DNA from: Tamarix chinensis | Taxonomy: Eukaryota > Streptophyta > Magnoliopsida > Caryophyllales > Tamaricaceae | Assembly: GCA_030549775.1 (NCBI GenBank) | Contig: CM060174.1 | Location: forward strand, 24,044,693 to 24,108,692 | Length of the DNA stretch: 64,000 bases | Direction: 5' to 3' | Part shown: positions 35,452 through 48,278 of the stretch, in pieces | Position numbering within the stretch: position 1 is the stretch's first letter | Layout: the number at the start of each line of letters is the position of its first letter | Notes under the pieces: generated by a model | The model's database searches: none | What the model was told of the DNA's origin: nothing | What the model saw: the letters and a program-made list of their open reading frames with translations, nothing else | Made by a program: the position numbers and the translations under genes

Positions 35452-37250
35452 AAACTTTTTGGGTGCTTAAGTTTAGGAAGTAACTTTTTTTGTAATGTAT
35501 CATAATGATCCTTATTGAGGCTTATAGTCTCATACCTATCCAATTTTCTCTTATGAGTAAATATATCCTATAGGAATTTAGCATAACTAGGCATCTATTC
35601 CACAATATCAAGCAATGATAAATTAATATGCAATTTCTTAATCATTTTAAGGAGTTTAGCAAACTATGCATCTAACGTATGTTGAATAATACAACTAGGA
35701 AATGAAGGAGGGACATAGGATTTTACCTCAGGAAGAGGATTTTGAGTTACCTTAGGTTGTGGTTTAGTTACTTCTTTTAGCAATTTTTCTTCATCTTTCT
35801 TCAATTCCTTGCTTTAATACTCCTCAAACCTATTACATTAACTTATTTCTTTAGATTGGTATCTATTTCACTTATTAAGGTAGCAATAGTTATTTGAGAT
35901 AAATCATTACGTAACTATCTGATTTGTGCCTCCACATTCTTGATGGAGGAATATTGTTTTTGTAAATGGTTCTCTATATTATTGATGAACTTGTTCATCA
36001 ACTCTTTGGTAGAGGTATTTGGAGATTGAGGAGATGACAATGGATTTGGGGTCATTGGTGTTTGTTGTGTGAAATTTGGGGGGTCTTATAGGGTTATCAT
36101 TCCTCTAACTAAAGTTTGGATGATTTCTCCATCTAAGATTGTACACATTTGAGTAAGGGTCGTTCAAGCTCCCAAAATTTGTGGTCACGTAGTTCTCTTG
36201 ATCATAGGGTTTTTGGAAGTGATTTCTTACTTGAAACTTTTTACTCAAATTTAGTCCTCCACATAAATCACAACCTAGTGCATTAACTTGAACTTACATA
36301 CATAAAACATTACCCAAAGTTTCAAAATCCTTACTAAGCAAATCAATTTTAACATCAAGTGCCATAATGACATCTAAAGATTTAATTGTTGTGTTTTTTT
36401 TTCTTGTACAAGGAATTTTTGGAGTGCCATTGGTGTGAATTCTAGGATAAATCCTTAATAAATTGATACATTTTTTTAGATTCTTATTCATGATATTACC
36501 TTGTGTAATTACATCTAATAAGAAATGATTAGTAGTAGAGATACCATTATATAATGTTTGCATCTAAAGTCATATGAGTAGGCCATGGTGTGAAAAGTTT
36601 TTCAACAAGTCTTTAAACTATTTTCCATACATCATATATTGATCCAAAGTCATATTGAATGAAAATAGTGATGTCATTGTTCAACTTAGTAGTTTTCAAA
36701 GATTGGAAAAATGTAGAAAGAAAAAACCTCATCAAATCATCCTAAGTTGAAATAGACTTTTTTTTAATGAGTTTAGAAAATTATTAGCTTTTATTACACA
36801 ATGAAAAAGGGAAAAAATATAAGACTTATAAAATCACAAGAGATACCATATAATTTGAACGTATAATAGATTTCAATGAAATTAGAAATATAATCATGAG
36901 GATCATTGTTAGTTGTGCCTTTAAGTTTAATTTGCATTTATATCATTTGGATGATAATGGTTCTAATTTCAAAATTGCTTCTTGGATGTTTGGTTTTGGT
37001 ATATTTGAGATTGAGCCATCGATGGTTGAAGTATCATAGTCTCAAAGTGACCTAGCGATAGGGGCTTGCTCTTAAGAAGGAACTTATTTTTGAGGTGGGA
37101 TGTTTCTAGGTGGTGGAGCCTATCCATATTGCGATGGAGGATAATTATTCATTCTGACATCACTAATATGAGGCTTTGTGATTGTCATATGGTTCTTTGG
37201 ATCTTAATGTCAAGTGGATACTAGTTAACCCTATGAGCAAGTGTAATGCA
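35452..37250 (-). pseudogene. Athila-like gag relic (other half of the split element)
   Basis: Minus-strand translation in shifting frames shows an Athila-type gag. The open stretch 36,563-36,294 (LYNGISTTNHFLLDVITQG) is the gag core. A SNVYNLRWRNHPNFS segment lies near 36,120-36,180. An EXMPSYAKFLXDIFTHKRKL segment followed by LLPKLKHPKSF lies at about 35,460-35,640, normally just before protease. Homology ends at 35,452 where the inserted LTR begins, and the protease continues at 21,035. Many stops and frameshifts; no function is possible. Confidence 0.78.
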
Positions 37251-37386
37251 CTACTGCTCCTACACTAAATCAATAATTTTTTGTACCACAATTGATAAGT
37301 AACAAAAATAAAAAAAAAAACAAAAAAAGAGGTTTCTAGATCATAAAAAATATTTTATTTCTAATGTCACTCAGTTCCAAACCCAA

Positions 37387-37400
37387 GCAACAATACCAAA
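37387..37400 (-). promoter_or_regulatory. Decayed tRNA-Asp primer-binding site
   Basis: The plus strand reads AAGCAACAATACCA next to the LTR, 9 of 15 bases identical to the CCGGCAACGGCGCCA end of plant tRNA-Asp, including the flanking C. Mismatches are mostly G-to-A or C-to-T. Position and lineage support the call. Confidence 0.5.
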
Positions 37401-37404
37401 AACT

Positions 37405-38656
37405 TGATGTTATCCTACCTACAAGCACTTGCGATATGTATAGTAGTTGAGGCTATCATTAAAAGGGTTGTGACTATTAGAATAATAGATGGAATGTAAC
37501 TATGTCTAGAATAATGAAAACATTGAAAAGAAAAATAATACTCAAATTAAGTAATTAGGAAGAAACTAATACATAAATTAACTCAAGCAAGAGAAATATG
37601 ATAAGATTTTAGATTATTATCTCTAATTGCTGAAAATGAGAATCACGCCACTAATTGATTTGAAATTCAATATCAATCATGAAAAAAAGGATGGAAAGCA
37701 TTATTCTTTCTCAAGCCACAAGCACCCAATATCACATCTATGGCCTTAGCTATTTATATCATAGGATATAACAGTTCATAATGCATCGATTCTCACAATT
37801 ATTCACCTTTATTGCTACTAAGATATAATGGATTGCCTCTCAACCTACAATTCAATCCTTATTTATGTTAATGGGTCTAAAACCAAATTATTTCTTGATC
37901 ACATTGACATTTCCCTAATCAAATGTCAGCATCCAGTTAAAATTTTATCATATCATCAGTCAATAGACAACACAAAACATGGATAATAATGAGAATCAAA
38001 TAAAGTGAAAGTACTTAACAAATTCAAATTAGGGGAATTTCCTCATTACCTTAGTAATAGAAAATCTAGCCTCACAATCTTACACTAAGAAAATAAAATC
38101 AAGAAAGGGATTACTAATCAATCATAGAATAAAAAAAAACTTTAATACCTATTAAGATTAATGATTCATACAAGCATTCAAATTTTGACTTTAAAAATAG
38201 GAATTTACAAGAGAGAGAAATAGAGATAGGGAGAGGTGATAAGGAGAGAGAGGGGAATGTGTGATCGCTCATAATGGAATAAGGCCCCCTACAAAATCTT
38301 TCACTCCAATCCTTAAGTACTATTTTAGATGGTCATGTGCGAGTATTTTTTTAGAGTTGTGGTCCCAACACGGGCATATTAATAAGCATGGGTTGTCTTC
38401 AAGGGTCAACATGATCATGTTCAATGACATGGCTTGAGTGTGTTATTCTTCTACTACAACATTTTATCTCTATTTTTTGTTGTCTTCACCCTTTTTTCCC
38501 CTTTTCATTCAAAATCAATGCTTTTATCTCTATTATTGTTTTCTATCCAATAATTTGCAAGAAATAAAAAAAATTAGTAATAAGAACAAATTAACTTGAT
38601 TCAAGCATAAATAATGCCTAAACCTTAGAAAAACAACCTAAAAATCATAATTATCA
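37405..38656 (-). repeat. Athila-type 5' LTR
   Basis: It starts TGATGTTATCC, with a CAAGCACTTGCGATA-like stretch, and ends ATTATCA. Its blocks align in order with 15,901-17,346 (for example ATCACATCTATGGCCTTAGCTAT and CTCTCAACCTACAATTCAATC). Divergence is high. It directly abuts the CACTA relic. Confidence 0.68.
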
Positions 38657-39600
38657 CCCAAGAATCAATGGCGGTAGGATAGGATATGGAATTTTCAAAA
38701 ACATCCATGGAGGGATAATGTATGAAAATAGAAACATATTCCATTTTCTATACTCTCTAGCAAAGCCACCACCATTATATAACCTATCTGTAGCAATACC
38801 TAATCTCACATTACGTGGGTTAAACCCAAAATTTGGATACATTTTATCTAATTTCTTCCATGCCATTGAATTAGTTGAAAGTATTAATATGCCATCACCT
38901 TGACACTTTTCCATATGCCATCTCATGTGATTTTCTATATCAGGTTAGATAAAAAAATCCTTTAGAATCTCGGTGTTAAAGGAAGATATTGAAGAACTAA
39001 TTGAGAGATTATAGGGTTTGTTTGTAAAGTCCCTTATGAATTTGAATAAGTGCCACTATCATCAACATCATTAGTGACCTCGTTTCAACTAGGATCATGG
39101 AAATTTGGACATATATTAGCATGTGGATACTCTTTCCCTTAAAGGATGGAAGGTTCACACAATCATAGATCTTCATAAAACTTAACCCAAGTTTTAATAT
39201 ATTTCTTTGCTTCCTTCGAAGTCTTCAGGAAAAATGTATCATAATTGAATGTGTTATGTAATACATTAAGCAACCCACTGAATAACTTGTCGATCAAATC
39301 ACCACTGACCTTTTATTACAAGAGAGTTACAACAAATTCAAGCTTTGAGTATGTCTTACATCTAGGATACAAACTATCTTCTTCCTCTCTCATCAACCTA
39401 TCAAAATAATTTGGAATCTCATCACCTCATCTCTATCCTTTGAACTATAGGGTTAAGTGATTAAATTCATCGCATCATACACCAAAGAATACATATCATC
39501 CGATAATAGAGGATCTTCCTCGTAAAAATTATCACCCTCCTCATCCTTGTACATTTTCCCATCCATTAGATCTCTAGGTTATTCTTCATTATGGAAAATC
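38657..39600 (-). pseudogene. CACTA (En/Spm) TNP2-type transposase relic
   Basis: The open stretch 38,926-38,654 reads DGILILSTNSMAWKKLDKMY, then FGFNPRNVRLGIATD and PPWMFLKIPYPILPPLILG. These are in the order and spacing of the conserved core of TNP2 transposases, which move CACTA DNA transposons. Upstream, in broken frames, 39,180-39,300 gives YDTFFLKTSKEAKKYIKTW, and 39,460-39,560 gives a DGKMYKDEEGDNFYEEDPLL stretch, both typical of the N-terminal half. The core is cut off by the Athila LTR at 38,656 and does not resume beyond 15,900. No CACTA terminal repeat was found. Confidence 0.82.
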
Positions 39601-41996
39601 CATAAATTATAGTCAAGCTTTACTCAATATATAAAAAAAATATGGATACACATGGTATCCTAATCTTACATAAAATAATTCTAACAATGCATATAAGGAC
39701 AACTCATCTTTACATCTAAGTTTGAGATGTTGTCCTTAAATGTAAATTTAAGAATTTTCTAACATCTTTTATATGTGACTCTTATCCCCAACCATAGAGC
39801 CCTTAGATTGGCATTTACTTCCTATCAAATTCCATCCTCACGCCAACAAAAATAATCACCAAAGTAACTAAAAAAGGATTAGACATTCCCATATTAACCA
39901 TCATTCCAAATATGTGATCAATCTAAGTAGATAACACCTTAAAGCTACTTTTATCTTAGATATTGGCTGTTGGAATCATGAGATATACACAACTATTCAT
40001 GATGAGAAGTTTACACAATCATCAAAGTACTCTATATATAGTAGCACCAATATGTACTTACCTATAATCCAAAGCCAAATGTTGATTCAATATCGATCCA
40101 ACTATTGAGACACCATAACAACAAAAGTTAAAGACAACAACCAAAAACATATTCAAAGCCTCACTAAGACACCATAAATATATACATTTTCAAAGTTTCA
40201 TTAAAAAACTATAAATCTATACATTAAAAATCCAAAACAAGTCAATTATCCTTTCTCTAAGTTGGTGATTGTTAGGAATCTCAGAGACTAGTAAAATGAA
40301 AATTGTTGGAATCTATAGAGAAGAAAGACAAACAATAGAGAGTCGACTAGTGATAGATGTCTAAAAGAAGTTTTAATTCTATAATTATATGTCCATTTCC
40401 AAAACCTTTGTCATATCCAAACTACTACCTTATTAATGAAGTAAGGATTCTCTCTTTCTTGGGAGAATATAATTGGATACCCATTATGAGTTCTAGTAAT
40501 ATGATACCAAAGCTATACATATCACTAAGATACCATGACCATCATCAAATTATCTTTTCTTATTATCTAATCAAATTATCATAAGACCATTGATAGAAAA
40601 TATTACAAATTTAACATAAATAGAAAAGGGTAAAGGTAGTGGAGGATATATTATCACAAAATGTTGAAGCTCAAGGTGTGAAATCAAAATCAAAACCAAA
40701 TATCACTTCAAATTTAAAGAAGGAATAGTTGATTTTAGTATCATTATAAACAACTAAGGAAAAAGAGAAATTGAAACAAGTGCAAATTGGTAGCTATAAA
40801 AGTAATGGTAACTCTCAATACCTTTATAAGAACTATTTATCCTCTACACAAAAAAAACTTGTTGATTTAAAAAAAAAGAGAGAGATGATTTTCTACTTTC
40901 CAAGTTGGTCATCATTTAGAACCTCAAAATCTAACAAAATGATAATTGTTTGTATTAGTAGAGAAAATAGGTAATAAATAGTTACCAAGAGAGAAAATGT
41001 GATGGAGAGCTCAATTACTAAAATTATGGAGGAGTGTGTAAGAGGAGACAAAACGTATAGAGGAAATACAAAATTCAATAATCTAAAGTTAAGGTGACTT
41101 TCTAAATGAGAGTTTGTAGATGAGACCTTATTTTATTCATTTGATTTTTTTTCATAGAAAGGGAAATGATTAAATTTTTTCCTAATTGATTAAATTAATT
41201 ATGGCAATAATATTTAAATTCCACTACTTATTATATATATGAAGGAAATTTGGATCTATTGCCTTACTTGTCAATATTAAACAGAGGGAATATAAAATTC
41301 CTTATTAGATTAATTATATTAAGGTAATTTATAGTTGCCTTATTTGACACTAAATATTTCCCTATTTAATTATGTTATTTATATTAAAATCAACCAAGGT
41401 GAGGGGGTATAAAGTTCTAGACCTTAATCCATTAACATGTTAATTATTAGCTATGCTTCAAGCATGAACAACTAGATGATCAAGAAGGATGTAAGAATCA
41501 TGGAAAATGTGACAATTAGTCACTTACCTTCAAAATTTAGAGAGAAAATATCATTGGCTAAGGTTGGAAGGTTGCTGCCTTATTATATGATTATGTAGGG
41601 AAATATTGATGAAACTTGTATCTATTTATTAGGGAGAGAAAGAAGCTCCAAGGAAATACTGATGAAACTTGTATCTAGTTATTAGGGAGAGAAAGAAGCT
41701 CCAAAAATTTTACTATAATGAAAATGTTAAAGAATTATATCATAAACACTCATCCTCAATCCACCAATCAAAGCTCTCACCTCCATCTAGGTGGTGCTAT
41801 TATCATATAAGATTGGTAAGAAGGGCATTATGCATAGCCAACTAGGAAAATCTGTTCTTCCTTTGGTAGAATTTCAAGCACCGAATAATATATCATTTAT
41901 ATTCAATGGTCATTAATAGATTTTTTTTTCATCTAAGAGGTAGAACCACTAGAAAATGCTTGTTCGCCATACTTTTTGGCATTTCTAGAATATCAT
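39601..41996. other. Unassigned, gene-free stretch with internal duplications
   Basis: No recognisable protein. The first part may be CACTA flank. Segments 40,257-40,330 and 40,901-40,980 resemble each other (AAGTTGGT-ATT-TTAGAA…AACAAAATGATAATTGT pattern), about 645 bases apart. A 53-bp tandem duplication lies at 41,601-41,703. Confidence 0.4.
41601..41703 (+). repeat. 53-bp tandem duplication
   Basis: Two nearly identical copies (AAATA-TGATGAAACTTG…GAAGCTCCAA) differ at about two to three bases. Confidence 0.9.
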
Positions 41997-44900
41997 TGTA
42001 ATACCCCATTTTTATTTAGCATATATGTATATCCGTAGTGCTAATGTAATATTATTTGTTAACCTTTATTATGGTTTTGAGTCTTATAAGACTTTCAAAT
42101 AAATTTTAGCCATTAAAATTCTTTGAAACCGTTATAATTTTTATCATATTTAGATTAATTGGCTTTTTTTGAGTCTTATAGAACTTTTTAAAATTTAAAT
42201 GGATGTTTTTAAGAAAGACGCTATTTATTATTCCCTTTCACTTTTATTTAGGTTTTAAGCCTCGAAATGAATGTTTTAACCATTAAAATTTATGGAACTT
42301 GAAATATTAATTAAAATGGGTTTTAACTATTTTAGCCATTTTCAAAAAAAATTGCATTCTTTTAGGTATAAGTAGGCCACAAAACTCAACTTTCTCTACA
42401 TTAAGCCTATCATAAGTACCTCAAATATATTTATACCCATCTAAATTTTTATAATTAAACTTGGAACAATTAAATTACAAAAATTAGTGTCTACTTAAAG
42501 GCAACTAGTCATTTTATTTATTTATATATATTTTTAATTATTATAATAATTTAATGTTATAGATATATACCATAACCAAACTTTTGTCCCACTACTCTTT
42601 GCAACCTGATTTTCTATAACATTATGCTCCATAAACCTGCCACGTTCAACCTTGACAAATCCTCCTTTTTTGGGGTTTAGCTTCTTTATTTTTATTTTTC
42701 AATCTTGATTTTCAGCTCATTATTATTTTCCTTAAACAATTTGTGTTCAAAACTAACGAAATTGAAGAGGAATACTTCTACTCTATCTATTAAATTCAAA
42801 ATAATATCCTAAGGAGGAGTGAGCCTTTTTATCTTTGTTCTTGGTTTTATTTTATTTAGTTATGTTTTTCATTTTAGAAGTATTTTTTAACAATTTTCAC
42901 GGTTTTGTGTATAATTTTGTTAAGGATATGATTAAGCTTGATCTTAGGGGATTATTTGGCTAATATTGGAGACTAAGATCTAGTTAAACTAAATTATACA
43001 AATAGTATATAGATATAAATGTGTTAGCATGATTAAATTACTTGATGTTGAGAAAATGGCTCTTTTGGCATTTTTAAGGCTATTTGGCATCTTCAAAATT
43101 TTCTATATTGTTGTTCTCTTTCATTTATTTTTATTTTTAAATGGATTATTTCTATTATTTATATGTATTTTCATATATTAAAAGTCTTGATTTGGATTTG
43201 TATAATTCTAGTTTTGATTTAATTAAGTTTTAGCATGAAAACAAAATACACTTTCCCCATCTACTTATGTGATTCAATTTTTATGAACCTTCAGGTATTA
43301 TAATGTGTTAATAATGTTTAAATGAATAGTAGAAAAATTTTGGGGAATTAAATCTTTGTATGCTAAGAGTTATGACAATTTTGGTGTTTTAAAGGTTTAG
43401 GGGCATTATACTCTTTTTTACATAATGTTATGATTTTTTAATTAAATTTATGTGTTCTAGCATGTTAAATATTGTTAATTTATTCTTATAATTAAATTTA
43501 ATTAGTTTAGAAGTTATTTTACTCTTTTTTTTATTAATTTATGAGGTCATGACATATTAGGTTATTTTAGTAATGTTACATCTAATAGCATAGATATTTT
43601 TGGTTTATGGTTGACCTTGATCATTAATTTAACTCTCATGACTAGTAAATTAATGTGAACAGTAACTTATTATTATAATAAAATCCAAATAATGATAGTT
43701 TTTTTTTTAAAATATTAGCTGCTTAGTATATTTCTACAAATCTTATTATACATGAATAGTATTTTAATGAATAGTAAATTCTTCTTAAATTGGTGTCTGG
43801 GTTTATTTTTTTTGGTGACTAATAAAATATTTGATAAATTGGTAAATTTTATTGTGAAAGTATATATTTGTAATTAGTATAATTCTTTGCCATTGTAGCT
43901 AGATCCCTTTTATAATTTAGAAAGTCCTAATGCCTTATATGCTAGCTAGATCCCTTTATAATTTATAGGTAAATAATGGGCCTTATATGGGTGTGCATAC
44001 TTAAGGATAGAGTGACCAAATAATAGAAGGATCCATATTCCATCCACACTTTGACATAATCATGAGATGCCTTTATAACATAGGATATATTTACCTGATG
44101 CCTTTGCATCACATGAGATCATCCTCAATAGGATCCTTAGTTCTTGTAGAAGGAAGCACCCTAGACACCTTTGTAAAAGAACGATCACCTTAGATACCCT
44201 TGTAACACTGTTTATAGGCTTCTCTTTCATATATTAAATGAAATGGAATTTACCCATTATCCTTTAGACATAGGAGATAAATATTTGTTGAATAATAAGT
44301 TATGGTATTTATTAATATTTAATAATGTTTGATTTTGATTTGAAATTACTATTGAGTTTGAGGGAAAGTTGGATTTGAATAAGTTTTAGAAATAGAATAA
44401 AATGAGTTTTTGGGTGGACCAATCCATTGGTTCCATGAATCGATCGATTGGTATGTCATTTCATCTAAAGGGTTTTTTCCTCACCAAACCACTTAACTAG
44501 TTTGGGGAACCAATTGATTGGTCTATAGAACAGCTGACTGGTAGATCAAACTAATCGAATGGTTTGTTAAACCGAGTATATGTTTAAATCTCAATTTTTA
44601 TAGGAAAACCTTTTTATACCAAAATGGAACCTTAAAAATCCCATTCCAAATTTTTCTTTAAAGATTCTTAACCTCTCTCATCATGAATTTGGCTTGAGGT
44701 TCAATGTTGAACTAATTTAATGGTTTTATTTGGATAATTGAGGAGGAGGGTGATGCTAGGTTTATCTTTTTCCATCACTCTCCTTTGTATGCTTTGGAAT
44801 CATTGCTTTGGTGCCCATACCTATCTATACTTAACTAGGATATTCCTTCCACACTAATTGATCATTTCATCTCTTATGTTTGACATTTTTGGGTGAATTC

Positions 44901-47676
44901 AACATGCATTTTTCATAAATCACCATTTCCGCTCTAAAAGGGATTTTAGACTATCTATGAAGAAATCCACTCTTTTAGCTCATATTCAAATTTTAGAAAT
45001 TAGGGTTTTTGATATGTGGCTAACTAAACTCATTCTTGTATCGATTCATTAGCTATAAATAACCCTAATTACCCCATCCATTCACTTTTATTTCAGCCAC
45101 CAAAATATTCCAACTTTCCCTAACCTTATGTTCATTTCTCTCCAATTCAAGCTTAGTTCGACTTATTTTCCACTCTTCTAATCCTTTCTCTAGCTCATTC
45201 TTATTTATCTTTATGTAAAGGAGGGTTATATTTTGGAGGAATATGAGTCTCTCTTTTACCACACATTCTTTATGGTTTTCTCTTAGGTTTGGTAAGTAAT
45301 TTTCCCCTAAATTAATTTATGATTAAAGAAATTATTCATTGATTTTTTAAAATTTAACTTCCTTTTCTTTGAAGGTTTGAAAATTGAAAATCTTCTAGGT
45401 TGAGTTCTCATATTTGTGGAAGAGTTTTCTTACATCAAGTAAGTTATTATTACTTCTAAAATATGACTTAGTTAAGCATGGGTTAAGTGAATTATTTAAA
45501 GTCGTGAATTTATAAGTTGGTATGAGTATTTGGTTTCAGATTAATGCATGTTGATTAACTTACAAATTTTGATAAAAATGCATGACTTTAGGGAAATTAG
45601 GTCAATTTGATTAATTTTGAAGCATTACTCCATTTATGAGTTTAAAAAGTGTTGTTATGATGCCTGGTTATGTTTTAGTTTGGATTTGGTAGGAATTTGA
45701 AGAATTATTTAAATGAAAAATGATCCATTTTTCTTTTTATGCTATTTAAGGGTAAAATGATCAACTAATTAGGTTAAAGGGGTCAATTGGTCAACCAACC
45801 GATCGACCGGTCAGTCCAACCAATAGATCGGTAGGTCTATGGTAACTTTGGTTTGTTCTCTACTTAAATCCATCAACTAATTTGGCAAAATAGATTCATT
45901 ATTTTAAGGGAACCTTGGATTTAGCCGAGCTAATCCGATTGACTAGTTAAGCTAAATTGATAGACTAGTTCTAGTAGATTGTGTAATTTTGATCTTTTGA
46001 CTTAGATATGCCTTGATTCTATGCCTAATGAGGTTATATAATTTCTTAAAAAGTGAATTACCTTTGTTTCCATAAATGGATTACCTGCTGGATTGATTAA
46101 ATGGATCATAATTTATGGCATACTTAATGGGTGTTTTGAAGACCTTAATGGATAAATTTGAATAAGTATTAGATGGATTTAAAGGGGTAATGTAACCTAG
46201 AATTTTTCTTGAAATGGATTAATATAAGGGATATGGTTAATATTGAGTAAGCATTCACATGGTCGGGGAGTGATAATGGGTAAGATGGAATACGTATGTG
46301 AATGTATTACTTGTATATTTTATGTGCCTTATCTGATGACATAACCTCGAGAATAGTATATGAATCACTTAAAGAAAAAGATTATCATGTTATGTATGGG
46401 TTTAGGTTGCTCAATCCTTGATTTTCTATTGAGGGTAAGTATGCCTTTGGGTATTTATTAGCACCTTTAGGCTTTGCCCTTGAGTGGGATCCTAGTAGAT
46501 CTTGGGGCCTCTAGAAACTGATGAAGTACTAGGGATATCGATACTAAAGTGTCTAGTCACCTAGGTGGTCTTGGCTTTGACTCACACTTATGTCCATTGG
46601 TATTTACTAGGCTTTGACTTGAACTTCTATCAACTGGTGGTTACTTGGCTATGACCTACACATTGTATCCTTTAGTTTGTATAGACTTCCATGGTATGCA
46701 AGACCATGGGGTGTTGTACATTCCATCTCTCAATAATAACTTGGAAAAGTATTTTTTATACTAATTTGAACAAGTAATTGGATAAAAAGTAGGAATAAGA
46801 AAGTGACTAAACAAATAATTAAAAGAAAAAGGAAAAGAATGGTAAAGGAGATAATGGTGTATATACGTATAAATGACCTAATAAATTAGGTACATGAAAA
46901 TAGCTTATGGTGAAATTATATGTCTAGATAAATGAAGCCTTACTATTAGCTGGACATTTTACTTAGAAGCTTGTATATTGTCATCTATTATGTAATGCTA
47001 TATTGTCAAGTATGATGAGTCATATATGGTATGAGATTCCTATGCTTAATGTAACCATGATATGGAATGTATCCTATTTATATAAAATATGCATGAAATA
47101 TGTTAGTATGACCTTTGTATTATGTTGGAATTTGTGTGATGGCTATTCCATTGAGGAGGTAACTTGACTTACTTAGAATAAAGCATATTGATGTGCTTAT
47201 TTACTTGATCACCTATTCATACCCATGAGGATAAGGATATGTAGAGGTTTTTGGGGATGGTTAATAGTTGGCCAACCTCGTGTAGGGCATAGGTTCTAAG
47301 AGCAAAGTCATCCAAAGACTTTTGAGCAGTTCGAGAAGTAAAAGAGTTTAGGGCCACACCTTACTTTGTTTTTATAATTTAAGACCATGTACTTTGACTT
47401 AATTTCCTCGTGTATTTGAATATTGGAGACCGTTGAGATCCTGTATTTATATAATATGCTTTATTTTGGTATGTATAGAATATTTTTTAGTGAACTCTAC
47501 ATTAATTTTGGTTGGTTTGGTTCTTAGCCTTTTTTCTAACATAGGATGGGTGGCTGGTGCCTATCATATGTTTGGTATGGAAGTAACACCTCATTTTTCT
47601 TAAGGGTTTATTAGTTTTCCACTTCTAAAAGGTTTCAAATAGAAAATGTTTTATAGTGAAAGATGAAAGCGTTACA
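41997..47676 (+). mobile_element. Probable long LTR (plus strand), borders partly uncertain
   Basis: It starts TGTAATACCCC, the same start as at 2,136, and ends near GCGTTACA after a GAAGTAACACC stretch that mirrors GTGGTAACACCC near 13,811. Palindromic CAATCGATTGG-type clusters lie at 44,416-44,572 and 45,781-45,840. Its 5.7 kb exceeds the 3.2-4.6 kb of related LTRs, and the part 42,050-44,280 lacks family landmarks, so an unidentified insert of about 2.2 kb is likely. That part includes a small duplication of AGCTAGATCCCTTT-TATAATTTA at 43,897 and 43,943. Flanks ATCAT and AGAGA do not match. Confidence 0.4.
44416..44572 (+). repeat. Cluster of CAATCGATTGG-like palindromes
   Basis: Six to eight degenerate copies of a short self-complementary motif (for example ATCGATCGATTGGT and AACCAATTGATTGGT) occur within ~155 bases. 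Confidence 0.7.
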
Positions 47677-48278
47677 AGAGATGTATTCCATATTAGTAAA
47701 AGGTATTACTTTAGTGAAAGCATGATAAAATGTGGAATGTAGCAGATTGTGTTATACCACACATAAAGAACTAAATAACCAGTAGGCCTTATATATGTGT
47801 GTATTCCATGATATTAATGTTTAGTATGATATTCTATGGTTTTCACATTATTCTAAGTGTTTATGTGACTTTTAGGATTTTTATGAACTATGTGAGTAAT
47901 TATGATTAGTGTAAATAGTGGAGTTTCAATACATGTTATATGATTCATGGTTTAACATGTTTTATTATATATTTTTACCTACACGTTTTCATGTGTGTCT
48001 TATATGTTACATGTTATCTGCTTTTTATTATATTTAATTTATTTAGTACTCTTATTGTGGTGACTCTATTCTTATTTCCTCCTTTAGATGTTTGTCTACA
48101 GAGGTTAGTGGAGGACATTGTGGATTTTTAATGTTTGTCTAATGGTTTTGATTAGAATATGAATATTTGGTTAATTATGTTTTATATTTATTATTGTACA
48201 CGGATATGGATATTCATTGTTAATTTTTGTGCCCAAATTTCTCTTATCTCTTTTTATATGTATATTTTGTTACATATC
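47677..48278 (+). other. Fragment of another long LTR, left part
   Basis: No gene. It reads like the 3' part of a long LTR and probably joins 54,904-55,139 across the solo LTR inserted at 48,279. Confidence 0.35.
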
